This document shows, one piece after another, positions 27,701 through 38,513 of a DNA stretch of 64,000 bases. Position numbers and translations under genes: made by a program. Each line of letters opens with the position of its first letter. Within the stretch, counting starts at the first letter, position 1. The notes beneath the pieces were generated by a model. That model made no database searches, had not been told where the DNA came from, and saw only the letters and a program-made list of their open reading frames with translations. Origin of the DNA: Anisakis pegreffii (Eukaryota > Nematoda > Chromadorea > Rhabditida > Anisakidae); assembly GCA_035041965.1 (NCBI GenBank), contig JAPYMA010000840.1:283708-347707 (forward strand), in the 5' to 3' direction.

Positions 27701-30700
27701 ACGAAAATAATATTCATGGCAACTCTAATAAAGTATATTTAACTTTTCGAAATATGACACTTCGAAATATGATACATTCAACTTATCTAATTGAATTGAA
27801 GCGATCAAATAGAATTTTCAAACGTTCATTTACCACTAAGTTGTCCCTCAAAAGGATAAAGCTAAGTGCAAAGCCACTGGACCAACGCAGAAAATTTCAT
27901 AAACCTTAGTCAATTCTCATAAATAACAAATAACAAATTCCTTCGATCAATGAATGATTTGAAGTGAATGCAGTTTTCAGAGCGAAGGGTTTCTGTTCTG
28001 AAATATTCTTTAAAACAAAATTCCACTGATGAAATCTCAAACGGAACATAACACTTACAAAAGTGAAACTTAATTTTATTACTGAAAATTTCCAGTTGTA
28101 GATTCATTTATAACTGAAATTTCTTGCTTTGTTTCGCTTAAAATAAGACAATTACAGTAGTCGAGAAACACTATGCGAGTCGGTCGAGCCAATTTGCGAT
28201 GTTACGATCTTTCTCATTCGAAAGAAACAATTATGCATGTTTTGGGAATTGAGCGAATTAAATTTTTGCACATATTCAGCGCCTTAACCGTATACATCGA
28301 ACGCTTTTCGCAGAATATTTCTAAGCGTTTTGCTGACAAATAATCGAAAATTTTAGGACAAAAACACGCGAACGTTAAAGACGCAAAGCAACGAACGCAA
28401 TTGAGAAGCCATCGAAAATATGACTGTGCTTAATTAAATTACACGAACTCTGCGAGTCCCTTTCACGCACCATCAAGGTTTCAGCGAGAATTCCAGCCAA
28501 CTTCTCTCTGTTCTCCAGACATCCATCGATTATCTCTGTTCATCTTCGCCAAGACTAATTATATAGGAAAATCAGTTTTATTTCTGTGAATATCTTCACT
28601 CGTCTATTATCAGCAGTGCAGAAACACTTCAAAGAAAGTAACGCCTCTAACTAATGGTTTCACCTCCCTATCTCAAAATGTACTTCTTGTTTTTACAACA
28701 ATTTTTCTCCAGTTTCAAGAAAAAACCATTTTCTCGTTTTTTCTTCTTCAACGCTTTCATTTTGTTCGCAAAATTTCCTATTTTGCATAGAAATTTCTAT
28801 TTTTGAAGTAAGAAGCGCTTTTTCAGAAGTGATAATCCCATGAATGAAACGAAATTTCATATTCTTCAGAGTAATGATCCCTCGAGGGCAAATCATTCAT
28901 GCAGTAAATAATAACGTGAACTTCAATCGCAGCTAAAACGACCAACATTACTCATAGCAAATAGAGTAATGAGCTGAGCGATCAGCGATGATAATATTAT
29001 ACAGCGCATATTAATGAATAAACTGAAATGTTCACAATTTAATGATGAACGAATCGAAATTAGTCATTCTTTTACCACCTGACTACATCCACTGGACTGA
29101 TATAATGTATCAATATCGTAATTGATAAGGTTACGGAGTACAATTACGGAGTACTTATACTTGTACAATAAGCAATGTAAGAAAGAATATGACCAGCATG
29201 TAATGTCGGAAGAAACTAATACGAAATGAACTGATAGTGTTTGACAATCCAATATTCATATGAGTCATTATACCAACATTTTTCTCATACTAATCGCAAT
29301 CGGCAAAATGAAAGTTACACCGCTAACACCAAATCAAAGTGATCTTATTATCAGAATAGAGATAGAAGAAAATATTCAAAGAAATTTGCAAACGATTGAA
29401 AATGCAATATGTTTACGTATAACGGTGATATGGAATCGTTGAACTATGGCGAGCTTGAATAATCACGATATCGACGTTGTTAAGGGATACGTGAAATTTT
29501 TTGTGGCTGGTTGCCATACAGTTTGCGGACGGAAAGTTCGAAGCATCGATAAGGGAAAGGGAGTTTCGGTTGAAACTTTGATGTTGCATAAAAGAATTCG
29601 ACGAGCAAACCGAGTGAACCTGGTCTGTAACGCTATCTAGACAATGCTTCAACTCTTAACGCAATAAGTTTGCGTTGTGGATAGACGCATGGGATAATTG
29701 GATTCGTTCGTTAGTCAGTGTTGTTGTGGTGGTGGTGTTGTCCTTGTGAGGCTATAACTGAAAACAAATTGAAACCTCGAAAATTAGCCAACGCTCAGTT
29801 TCCATTCTCCAAAACTTTAACCTAATACACAATTCAATTTACTGAATACTATTTTGACTTCTTGTGTACAAACATTGTAAAATACTCACAATGAAGTTAA
29901 TTAAGTTAACAGCGTTTCGACTGAGATTCATAAACAATTTTTCAATTCTTTCTTGATTCGGGGAGAATCGGATTGAAACTGAGGTCAACAGACCAGCGGA
30001 GTTTTAAGATACTGATAACAAATCAGAATCGTATCGTTTACTGATCACAATCATTCCATCTACAGACAATTTACGTTTTGAAGACTTTGTTTGAGGATAA
30101 TGTACATTGTTTGAGGATAATGTACATAACTAACGAAAGACAACTGAAATAATTTTCCACCTTATTCGAACAGAAAAGTAAAATTTGAGTTGTGTGTAGA
30201 ATCGCTCACGAGTAACATTATAATTAGCACGTTATTTATTTGGACACTCAATGCATCATCACTCGATGGATGATGCTACATTATTTATTGACATTTAATG
30301 ATGAATATGAAATAATAAGCAAAATGCAATACGGTGAATTTTGCATTAGCAATAAATTTTGTTCACAACCAGTTGTATGCACAAATTGTTTTCAATAATG
30401 TCATATAAACTAAGTACATAGATATTTATTAGAATACTTTTGGATGTTCAGAAAAAAGATTGTCTGTAACAAAATCGATTTCAAACTATGAGCAATGGAG
30501 ATTTCGAAATTTACATAAACTCTTCACTGAAGTAAGGAATGCGAGTGAATAAATAAGTAAAAATGAATGAATACGAAACAGTCTGACATAAGAAGTCTGA
30601 ATTGGAGATGAGATGAAAAAGTGGCTAATGGTATGCGCTCCGTTCAGTGCAATTTGCATAAAATTGCGATAAACCATGACGCACTTCGAATAGTTTTTAA

Positions 30701-32937
30701 TTCACGAAAGGATTTGCTTTTCACTCCGAACAAAACAAACGAATGAATTTATAAGTATGCATATGTGATTTGGCATGCTAAAATATACATGTTATATAAA
30801 AGTAAGTATGGATGTGAAGCGACATTCGAACGAAAATGACTTTTCAAACAACTGAAAGATTCAAAGTAAATCTCCGAACAAAAATGAATTGATGTATTGC
30901 TGTCGAATATACGAGCAGAACACCACAAATACGTTCGTTCTTCATTCAACTGAACGGATTAAGATTAAGACTGAACTACGGTAATTTGCAAACAAATAAA
31001 CTGCTGGATTATTGATAAAAATGAAACAATCATTTGGAGTTACTGTCAGCAAATATTCGGCTATGAAGCATCAGTAAGAAGTGACCGGATCACTGGAATC
31101 AGACACAGAAACTGGACAACACGACAATCCTGTACCAACAATGCAGAGATCATCATCTCTATCCGTTCAAAACACCGAAGTTATCTCGAACGTTGTTTAT
31201 TATCTTCGCATTAATATCAGTTGTAATCACAAATATTGTTTCAGTTTCAATTCCTTCTCATTAATGAAAAGTTTTCGTGTAAATTCATCCGTTTCACGAC
31301 TCTAACGTCAGTAAGTATAATGCTCGATTCGTGGACGATGATTTACATATAATTATAAGACTAACACTTATTTAGAGTAAGTAGTCGTACCGGTCGAGAA
31401 TGCATGATGAATGGAAGGGGAAATACATGGAATGAAGATGTCATAGCTTAATTTGAAATGCTTAATTTGCCTAATTTAGGAATGCATAATTTGAAAAAAA
31501 AAATCAACGCGGCTCCGTGCTCTTAGAAGTTTCGGCTTTGGCTCTGACTTCAGCTCCGAAATCCCTCTGCTCCGTCCCGGCTCCAGCTTCAGAGTGCTCC
31601 GGATTTGTAAGGAAACTATCGTACAGCTCTTAGCTTCGGTTATCAAATGTTGCTGCGATTTTTTTGAGGGAGCCAAAAATAATTTTTTTGGTCCGGAGCT
31701 ACGGCACTATTGGTTATGATATGGTACATAGTGAGTGTATTACAGTTGCTCTTCATAAGCACACTGTTCATAAGAATATATGCGATTCATTTTTGATCTT
31801 GTTCGAGTCTTAGCTTGAATTGCGTTACACTGTAATGTAATCTAACCAGATTGAGTGTTTGAATGATTCAAACAAAAAAATATTCTGAGAAATACGAAAT
31901 GGATCAGTGATTCGGATTGTTTGCCGAGTGAGCAATGCACTTCATTCAATCGTTGACAATGCAATCAATCATCAGTGATTTTTAAAGAATATGCCGTTTC
32001 ATATATCATCATAATGGAATACAATGTCAATTCGTCAACGAATTATTCCGGAAAATATAATTAATGAGGTTTCACCATGAAATTTGCATGAATTCAATCA
32101 AACAGAGAGCTGACTTTCATCTGAGGCTTATAGAGTCACAACGAGTGTATGCAGAGAGCACAAATGCAATTTGAAGCGTTAGTCTTGCGAGCGACTAATT
32201 TCAAGGGAAGTTGGGTGAATGATTAATGAATGAAATACGAACTCTTTCAGTCCATATTTACTGTATTGAAATGTTTTTCGGATAATTGAACGGATCAAAT
32301 TCTCAGCAGACACAAAAAGCACACCGCTATTATCCAGCTCTTACAAATCAAAAATTAACAGTGACTAGGAACTGGGAGGAATAGTGTTCTGAATTAACAA
32401 ATAACTGATTGTGAGAAAATTTTCATCAAATTGGAGAGAAACGCATAAAAATGAAAAGGATGCGTGAGTGAGTGAATGAATCAGTGATTACACGTTTATC
32501 CGTTGAACCTTTCTATGTGAAAATATAATGACACAATTTTTTTCTGTTAAATTTCTTGATTCAGCATCTCCAATCCAATGTAAATCCAATGTAAAGCATC
32601 AACTCCAATGCAAATTGGCAGTTCGAAAAGAATGCGGAAAAATACGCTGAAAGCAGAAAAAGCATACCGTATTATTGAGAAGTCGATCGTCGTTAGTGAA
32701 ATTCATGGAAACTGTCTCAGAACCATCAGTGAAATTATGTTTTTTGAGTGAGCTGGGATCATTGGTTGTTTCAGTGTAGAAATACTCTTCCTGATCACGC
32801 TCTTCAATCTCAACATGTTCAGTTTGACCGTCCGATATGACACGTTTTTCTTGTCGACTTCGTGTGGCTGACACACGACTCGTGTCTTCAATCGTATCGT
32901 AATCGTAATCTGGTTTCATCACTTCAGAGGTGGCCAT
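6756..32937 (-). CDS. feh-1: FE65/APBB-family adaptor with WW, PTB1 and PTB2 domains, 13 exons
   Basis: FE65 proteins are cytoplasmic/nuclear adaptors whose PTB2 domain binds the APP (APL-1 in worms) tail. Exons in translation order: 32937-32668, 22840-22714, 22217-21824, 19652-19477, 18154-18093, 16918-16718, 12028-11876, 11151-11024, 8407-8229, 8022-7889, 7720-7584, 7337-7169, 6824-6756. All phases agree and give 732 aa, close to vertebrate FE65 (about 710). Residues 1-265 are charged, with an acidic run (LLEEEEEEDEE) as in FE65. The WW domain (about 313-343) reads PLPPGWEKHQ...YYWHVDSGTIQREPP; the second Trp is Arg. PTB1 (411-570) holds FAVRSLGW, RVWGVGRDNGRDFAYVARD and CHVFRCDTPA. PTB2 (575-700) holds ECRVRYLSFLGIGRD and CYVFHVEPNA...RYQKVLDA; the C-terminus has SLWGAIGS. 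The start is the only upstream ATG (32937) of an exon opening MATSEVMKPD. Assigning that exon across a 9.8-kb intron is the least certain step, and extra exons there are possible. Confidence 0.88.
7829..7891. repeat. 29-bp unit duplicated in tandem (period 34 bp) over a feh-1 splice donor
   Basis: The unit beginning aaaataatgaataacagaat occurs at 7829-7857 and again, identical, at 7863-7891. On the minus strand the copy at 7863-7891 contains the 3' end of the exon 8022-7889 and its donor CAG|gttattat. The copy at 7829-7857 reproduces CAG|gttattat 34 nt further into the intron. Use of the copy would add 34 nt and shift the frame. Confidence 0.9.
9121..9181. repeat. 22-bp direct repeat, period 39 bp
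   Basis: The sequence starting tgagatgaattcatgtacaa is found at 9121-9142 and 9160-9181, identical over 22 bp, inside the feh-1 PTB1 intron (8408-11023). It appears to be a local duplication with no coding meaning. Confidence 0.9.
15318..15541 (-). CDS. Candidate optional or alternative-first exon of feh-1
   Basis: An open block on the feh-1 strand, between the 16.7 kb and 12.0 kb exons, has coding-like composition and His/Ser/Asn-rich protein (for example MGNVHDSNDEAF, HHGAHDHYRYSHG, SDYPQQQSSN). Read from an upstream stop it is open until a possible donor ATT|gtcagt that leaves phase 0, matching the PTB1 exon at 12028. Its acceptor side is weak: no TTTCAG precedes it in the right phase. 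An in-frame ATG at 15487 could therefore be an alternative start giving a PTB-only isoform without the WW domain. Skipping the block also keeps the feh-1 frame. The inclusion and both borders are inference. Confidence 0.35.
16452..16512. repeat. Long near-perfect hairpin: 26-bp arms, 9-nt loop
   Basis: Left arm 16452-16477 and right arm 16487-16512 pair over 26 positions with one G/T mismatch on either side of a 9-base loop (tgaacgacg). The inner 18 bp (aatacttgataagtaatg) are perfectly complementary. It lies in the feh-1 intron between the post-WW exon and PTB1. Size fits a microRNA precursor, but the near-perfect pairing also suits a small inverted-repeat insertion. Confidence 0.9.
18480..19250 (-). 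pseudogene. Decayed mariner-family transposase remnant
   Basis: Inside the feh-1 intron that splits the WW domain, a higher-GC block on the minus strand reads, with stops and frame changes, LVKVYQDSTLAKITAYSRTTEF, then SRRSLEDD (about 19.15-19.05 kb), then ITIDGVADDA (about 18.98 kb), then a Lys-rich LTAPNKKKKQGKLSRN (about 18.85 kb). The order and spacing resemble the mariner helix-turn-helix region (VYG..T.SR..VFEWHKRFKEGRE.VEDD), the R.TI..VADEL helix, and the SP..PKK.R..RSK segment. No DDD catalytic block was recognisable and ends were not found, so borders are approximate. Confidence 0.5.
25158..25212. repeat. Nested hairpin with two perfect 10-bp stems
   Basis: The outer arms gataatctca (25158-25167) and tgagattatc (25203-25212) are perfectly complementary. 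Within them tctgatcatt (25169-25178) pairs with aatgatcaga (25181-25190) around a 2-base loop. A 12-base bulge sits on the right side. The element lies in feh-1 intron 1. Confidence 0.85.
29413..29652. other. Coding-like block open on both strands inside feh-1 intron 1
   Basis: This block is less AT-rich than its surroundings. On the plus strand an ATG at 29446 opens 64 codons ending in TAG (MASLNNHDIDVVKGYVKFFV at its start). On the minus strand two frames stay open after a possible acceptor ttacag near 29.62 kb, one of them phase 0 with a possible donor CAAACT|gtatgg. It could be a skipped feh-1 exon, a small nested gene or a retrocopy fragment. No family is recognised. Confidence 0.25.
30087..30126. 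repeat. 20-bp unit repeated twice in tandem
   Basis: The unit ttgtttgaggataatgtaca is repeated head to tail without change at 30087-30106 and 30107-30126, in feh-1 intron 1. Confidence 0.9.
31505..31707. repeat. GC-rich patch with repeated GCTCCG/CGGAGC motifs
   Basis: Within very AT-rich intron sequence, about 200 bp carry GCTCCG or its near variants at about 31512, 31553, 31569, 31580 and 31597, plus the reverse form near 31692 (ggtccggagctacgg). The base composition differs sharply from both flanks, suggesting an inserted repeat or a degraded mobile element. No terminal repeats or coding frame were found. Confidence 0.5.
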
Positions 32938-35900
32938 TTTCGAAGGTTACTCAGAATTTATTCAGTATTTTATGGATTAATCCGTTATTTAATTGAATCC
33001 TTGTCTGAGAATTATATCTGTATTATCGTTGAAATTAAGCTGAATGGAAGGACAAGCGAGTTGGAGGAGGAATAGCGAACAAGAGGCAAATTAGTAGTTT
33101 GAATCACGAGTTCGGTGCAAAATGAAGGTCGCCGACGATTGCGACAAAAAACATAGAATAATTTTAGCCGTAACCAAGAAACAAGTCGTCCTCTCTCTCC
33201 CTCAGAAAAAAATACGCCAATTGAATCTCTTCAAAGGGATATTTGATCAATTCAAGTTCACTTTATAGCGAACAGTACTTTCAATAGTACGAATACAAAC
33301 AGTATCAGTTGTAGCTATAATACTAGAATAGATTACAATTATACGAAGAAACTACGGAATTAAATGAATATTTATTGAATAATCTCCGAATAAACAATGT
33401 GGTATTGCTCAGCGAGAACAATAATATGATGTAGTACGCAGAAGATATTGAAAAATTCGTATGATGGGAATGAGTTAATTTACTGAATTGACTGAATCGC
33501 TATTGTAATGAGGATACGAGCGATAAGAAGATGCGTATTTGGTTGGTGGTATGGAGAAGGATGTGTACAATGGTGAATGAATGCAGAATCGAAATAAAAT
33601 ATTTGCTGACTTATTCAAATCGAATAAATCAAGTCCATTCAAATCAGCATTAACTGCAGTGTTGACGTAACGATGCTAATGTCAACATAAAAATAACTCT
33701 TCAGCTGCAAAAACGATTCACTGAACGACAGTAACAGTGACGAATGATTGACATACGGCTCATTCATATATAGGTAGATGTCTCGTCTCGTATTCAGATT
33801 ATGTTCATTTCTCTATTCACATCCACATTCGCTTACTTCACTTTACAATTCTCGACTCGATTTGATCACTACTCTCGATTCGATCTCCTCACTCGCTCAC
33901 AATACTAAAATGAACGATAACGGTAACACTCACTACCTCGTCGTAACCACCTCAAAACTACACCTCTACAAATCGGAAACGAATGAATATTGTCGAAATC
34001 CTCGTCGAAGTCGTATGCACTCAGCAGCAGTCTTCTTCTTCAACGCCTCTTCTTCTTTCCTCGATGCACTCGCTCGCCACTTACTGCCCATCAAAAAATA
34101 TTCATTAACATAAAATTTTTGTGTCACCAAGCCAATCCGCTACGCACTCTCGCTTGCTTATTTATCTGTTCATAACACAGCGAAGAGCCAACATTCATAA
34201 TCTAATTCCAATCCATTTGTACACAACACCCCAGTCTCGAATACACCTCACCTCAATTGATACCAGTATGTTTCTTCTCTCATCCCTTTTCCCTTTCTCC
34301 TTTCCCATGCTTACTTCATCCCAACCAGCATATCTTAATCTAACTATTCAAGACGGATCACACCCTTTGATCAGCCTGGTCACACTTTCTTTCGCTTCTC
34401 GCTTTTTTGTCTCCCTTCCTGTCCGCAACCAAGCATTTGATCCAACTATATCTCGCTTAATCCAACCGCAATCCACTCTGCTTTCGTCGTTCTTCTTCCA
34501 GCTATAAGACCATATTCTTTATTCACCTCTTGACTACCTCATCATCATCGTAGCCCATTACCTTCCTCCCCATCCGTTCTCAATATAAGACAAATTTCTT
34601 TCACTCCCTTTTTCGCTTTCCTCGAGACTACTCCACTCACAGCTATATATGAACTACCTGCTCAACTACCTACCTCCACAAGAAAATGATCACTCTCATC
34701 TCATTGTATCAGCGTTAACCTCTTGTCGCCATATTTATTGCCCTTTTTGCTTTCATCCCTTGGCATGGTCAACAAACGAGGAAATTTTCACAAGAAATTA
34801 ATTAAGCTCAAATGAAAGTCTCAACAAATTCCCTCCTAATTACTTGCCTGTGAATTGCAATTGATTTGTCAAGTGGTTCACAATCGAACAATAATGAATC
34901 ATGAACAACGCGTGTATCTGATCATTAATTAATTTTCATTTTATTCGTTCTAATTTTATTATCGATACTCACTCACATCAGCACTCCCTGTCATATTTTA
35001 GCACTAATCAATGCAATTTTCTCCATTCTCTCTCGACGAAAAATTCCCCTTCGCACACGTTTGCATGCATCATTCATGTTCCACATTCATCATTAAGAAG
35101 CCTCATCTATCGATCATCATTATTGAGTGCTGCTGCTGCATGCGCTCGTCACATAATTTCACGAAAATAACGATCGGCACAAGAGGTTTGGATGGAATGA
35201 TGAAATGAAATGAGCCGTAGAATAATTGCTGATTATGCATATTTGCCTACTGCTAAAAAGTAAATCAAAAACTTTGTCTCGTATTGTCTTGAGAATTCTC
35301 ATTGCATTCACGATAACGACCGCTGATGAATTTTTGTTATGGTCTCAGATCAGACCACAGAAGCAGTATCCCTTTTACGCATATGTTCGGTAGGGAGCAA
35401 AGGCAGAATAATTGATCACTTGCATAGCGTCCTTTTTTCACGCAATCCATTAATTCTTAAATGATATATTCACTCAGTCATGTTCTTCTCACGCTATACG
35501 TTGTTCTAGCTTGCCCAGAGATGAAAGCAACCACGAATCATACGGTAGCAAATAAAATTCGACAATATCTCGTGGTAAACAAAATTTGAATACAACGACA
35601 CTGAGATAATAAGATAGTCGGTGAAGTAGCGATGGATGTGCATAGAAATGGAAAGATAAGTTTTGTTTGTTGTTCATTCATTTGGGTATTTATTTCGTTC
35701 GGTGATTGTTTACTTTGATGAGGCGGCATTCGTTGTTCACCAACTAATGCTAGCCATAAATTAGCATTCAATCCGGTCAACGAACAAAAAAATCATTTGC
35801 ATTCATCCATCCACTTTGATTATTCACAATACGAAACGATAGAATCACGATAAATTCGAGGAATGATAATCGTCTCTGATAAAAACCATCAATCCCGTTG

Positions 35901-38513
35901 AATGGTTCAATCGAAAAACAACAATGTATGAAAACAACAGTGACAAGTACTTTTGTATATGTGACGAAAAATTTCGTGATCAATCACATCATCCAAATTG
36001 ACTGATACCAGGGAAAAATTTCTAAAAATCGCTCACATTTCAATGAAGTATCATTTCACTACTAATTTTAAAAAAAGTCATGTTTTTTTTCTAATGAAAA
36101 TTAATAAAAACTAGCGATAGCGAGAATAAGAATAACAATAAGAGCCATAAAATACTATCAATTTGATAATCTATGCGAAAAAGGCGTTTTCACTCAATAA
36201 AAGCAGCTTACAGCTACTAAAAATATTTGAGTTATAATTGAACGACGCATAAAAATGCAACAATTGGCCCAGCCCAGTGGAAGGTGGCATTTGGCGAACA
36301 ACTTCATTATGTAGTATATCTTCGAGCAGTGTGTACGATTAGCAGTCAAGAGTCAATCGTAGTGAAATTCGATCTGTTGTGTTATCTTTTTTGTTGCATA
36401 AAGTTGCGATTACATTAAATCACCTGAGTACTTAAATAACTCAATTTCCTTCGTTCATCAATACTTCTCTATAGTCATCTCCTCATTGCGCTTTCCTTTT
36501 ATTGCAATCCTGCAAAAGCAAATCAATCACGCTCAGAGTTGTATTCTGATTAGTTGAATATCCATCGGATAATTGTGGTGAAGAATGTTACAAGAATACG
36601 TTTCTTGCCTACTTATATCGTTCTGTATTCCTTTATAATAACAATATTAAACATCAAATCAAATAATACCTCTTCTAGTGTAATAAAAATATTTCGGAAC
36701 AGGATATTTGTTGACGATTGTATTGAAAAGACAACAAACACACTAACAAAACTCATTCGCAACTCAAATAAACACTCCAATACATGAACGATTTATCAAC
36801 AAAGTTGATACTATTAGTGGGTGACTTACTGTTCATTGCACAAATCGTATAGATGAACAGCATTACGTCTGAATGCACATCTTCGACGAGTGAATTATCT
36901 TGTTATTGGAATCTAATGGATGGCTTTATCGAGAAATTGATCGTATTCATTTTTTGAGAGACAATGATTACACATCTTTTCATTAAGTATCGCTTGATCA
37001 TCTTTCAATCTAAGCCGCAGTCCTCGTTGTTAGCCTAAAGACTGAGCCTGAACCGTCGTCCCGCACTGAAATGCTCACGACTGCCAAACGGATGGCACAA
37101 TCAAAAGTTGTTGCACGATTATGAAATATATTACGAGTTATAAATGCATTTTCATAAAACGTAATATCCAATGGTGCAATTCCATATCGCAAAAGTAAAT
37201 TCGATAGAGTTTTTTTTGATGACGAGTGCTGTTCAACGACTGCTCACGAAATTCTTCAGCTCACTGCTCACAAGTTTGTTCTGACTTGCTTGCTTTTGCT
37301 CATGTGTTCCTTCATAAATGCTTACATGGAATGAAACTATCGCAACTTATCCCTAATTCATAAGGACAAAATGCAGTGCACTGAAAAAAATATTTGAAAG
37401 CTTTCTACACACAAATTCATTCACGAAGCAAATCAGAGAAAGCATTTCACATAATGAAAAAAATTTAATATTCTTACAAAGGAAGAATATCGAAGAGTAG
37501 AAAGATCATATCTTAAGAATACTGATAATGTAAAAAACAACTGTACAGTAAGTGGTGAAAAAACACACAACACAACAAATATCAAACGATAATGAAAAAC
37601 ACCTGAATTAATTAGTAGGAAACTGGTAAATAATTACAATTTTACTTCAGAATAAATATGCGATGTGAAATTTGATCAGAAACACAAGAGGAGCACTGTT
37701 AAAACATACATATGCATGGATGCATTGCAAAAACTCATCAGAATTATTGCTTGCACTAAGACTTTAAACTCTGATAAAACAGGTTTGTATCACCCCAAGA
37801 AAAGCGAAACAAACAACAATAAGAGAAATAAATACGCAATAATGAAGTAACTGATTAAGTGTGAAACAACGATGGAAAAACTTTTAACGCATAAAAGGGA
37901 ATTCAAGGAAGTCATGAGCAATTCAATTTTGAGACCATTATAAGAAATTTGGTAGCATTAGGAAACGAATATCCCAAATGCCATTCAAGCACTTCAATTT
38001 GGACATAAATTAGACAAGCCGTCAGGTTAATATGGTGTAATTATCGTCATGAACTTTCAAGAGTAGCAAATAACCGTCATCATACGGCTGTCATTGGGAA
38101 TTGAACTACACGCCTTCCAGTTTAACTCAGCGCATCACCCCTCTGCGCTATCCAGCAACCCTCCACTTCGTTGTAAGAAAACTTGTCATTCAATGGCGGA
38201 ATATCAAAATAACACGAATAAATCAACAAAAGCAACATCGGAGGTATGCATTTCGACATTCGATATTCATTACTTGAAATTACACGAATACGATTTCAAA
38301 AACATTACGTATAGACGACACAAAACGTTTAAACTGAACAATTCGTAACATTGAAAACGAACGAAACGAGTTGAAATTTGTACAAATCCTTCCTACATAC
38401 AAATTCCTACAAAAGAGAAGATGAATTGAGAGAAACCGCCTATTTTCTGGAGAAATATGCAAAATTTCGAGGTGAATAAATCCAAATGAATCATTCAAGT
38501 CTCCATTCGTTCA
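32938..38513. other. Spacer upstream of feh-1 and downstream of orc-4
   Basis: No gene is supported. The feh-1 promoter and 5' UTR must lie in its left part. The stretch 33.78-34.75 kb is strongly pyrimidine-rich on the plus strand; its open frames, up to 128 codons, are Ser/Leu/Pro/Thr-rich and follow from that composition. A tRNA-like relic lies at 38086-38162. The orc-4 3' UTR should lie just below 38514. Confidence 0.6.
38086..38162 (-). repeat. tRNA-like relic (possible tRNA pseudogene or SINE head)
   Basis: On the minus strand the sequence shows an A-box-like TAGCGCAGAGG with a possible D-stem (GCGC...GCGC), and 45-50 bases further a B-box-like AGTTCAATTCC, close to the Pol III consensus GGTTCRANNCC. 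The outer ends (GGGTTGC... and ...TGACAGCC) pair only partly and the anticodon and T stems are poor. A working tRNA is unlikely; a tRNA-derived repeat is the better reading. Confidence 0.4.

Larger units (their letters stand above)
22841..32667. other. 9.8-kb first intron of feh-1
   Basis: Both boundaries are canonical on the minus strand (AATACG|gtatgc at 32668 and atttcag|GAC at 22840) and leave phase 0. It contains a nested hairpin at 25158-25212, a tandem repeat at 30087-30126, a GCTCCG-rich patch at 31505-31707, a GAA microsatellite near 24325-24340, and two blocks that look coding on one or both strands (23313-23643, 29413-29652). Extra feh-1 exons or nested genes within it cannot be excluded. 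Confidence 0.55.

Noticed and set aside
34121..34507. 128-codon plus-strand open frame
   Set aside because: Lies in the pyrimidine-rich block; Ser/Leu/Pro/Thr content follows directly from the base skew.
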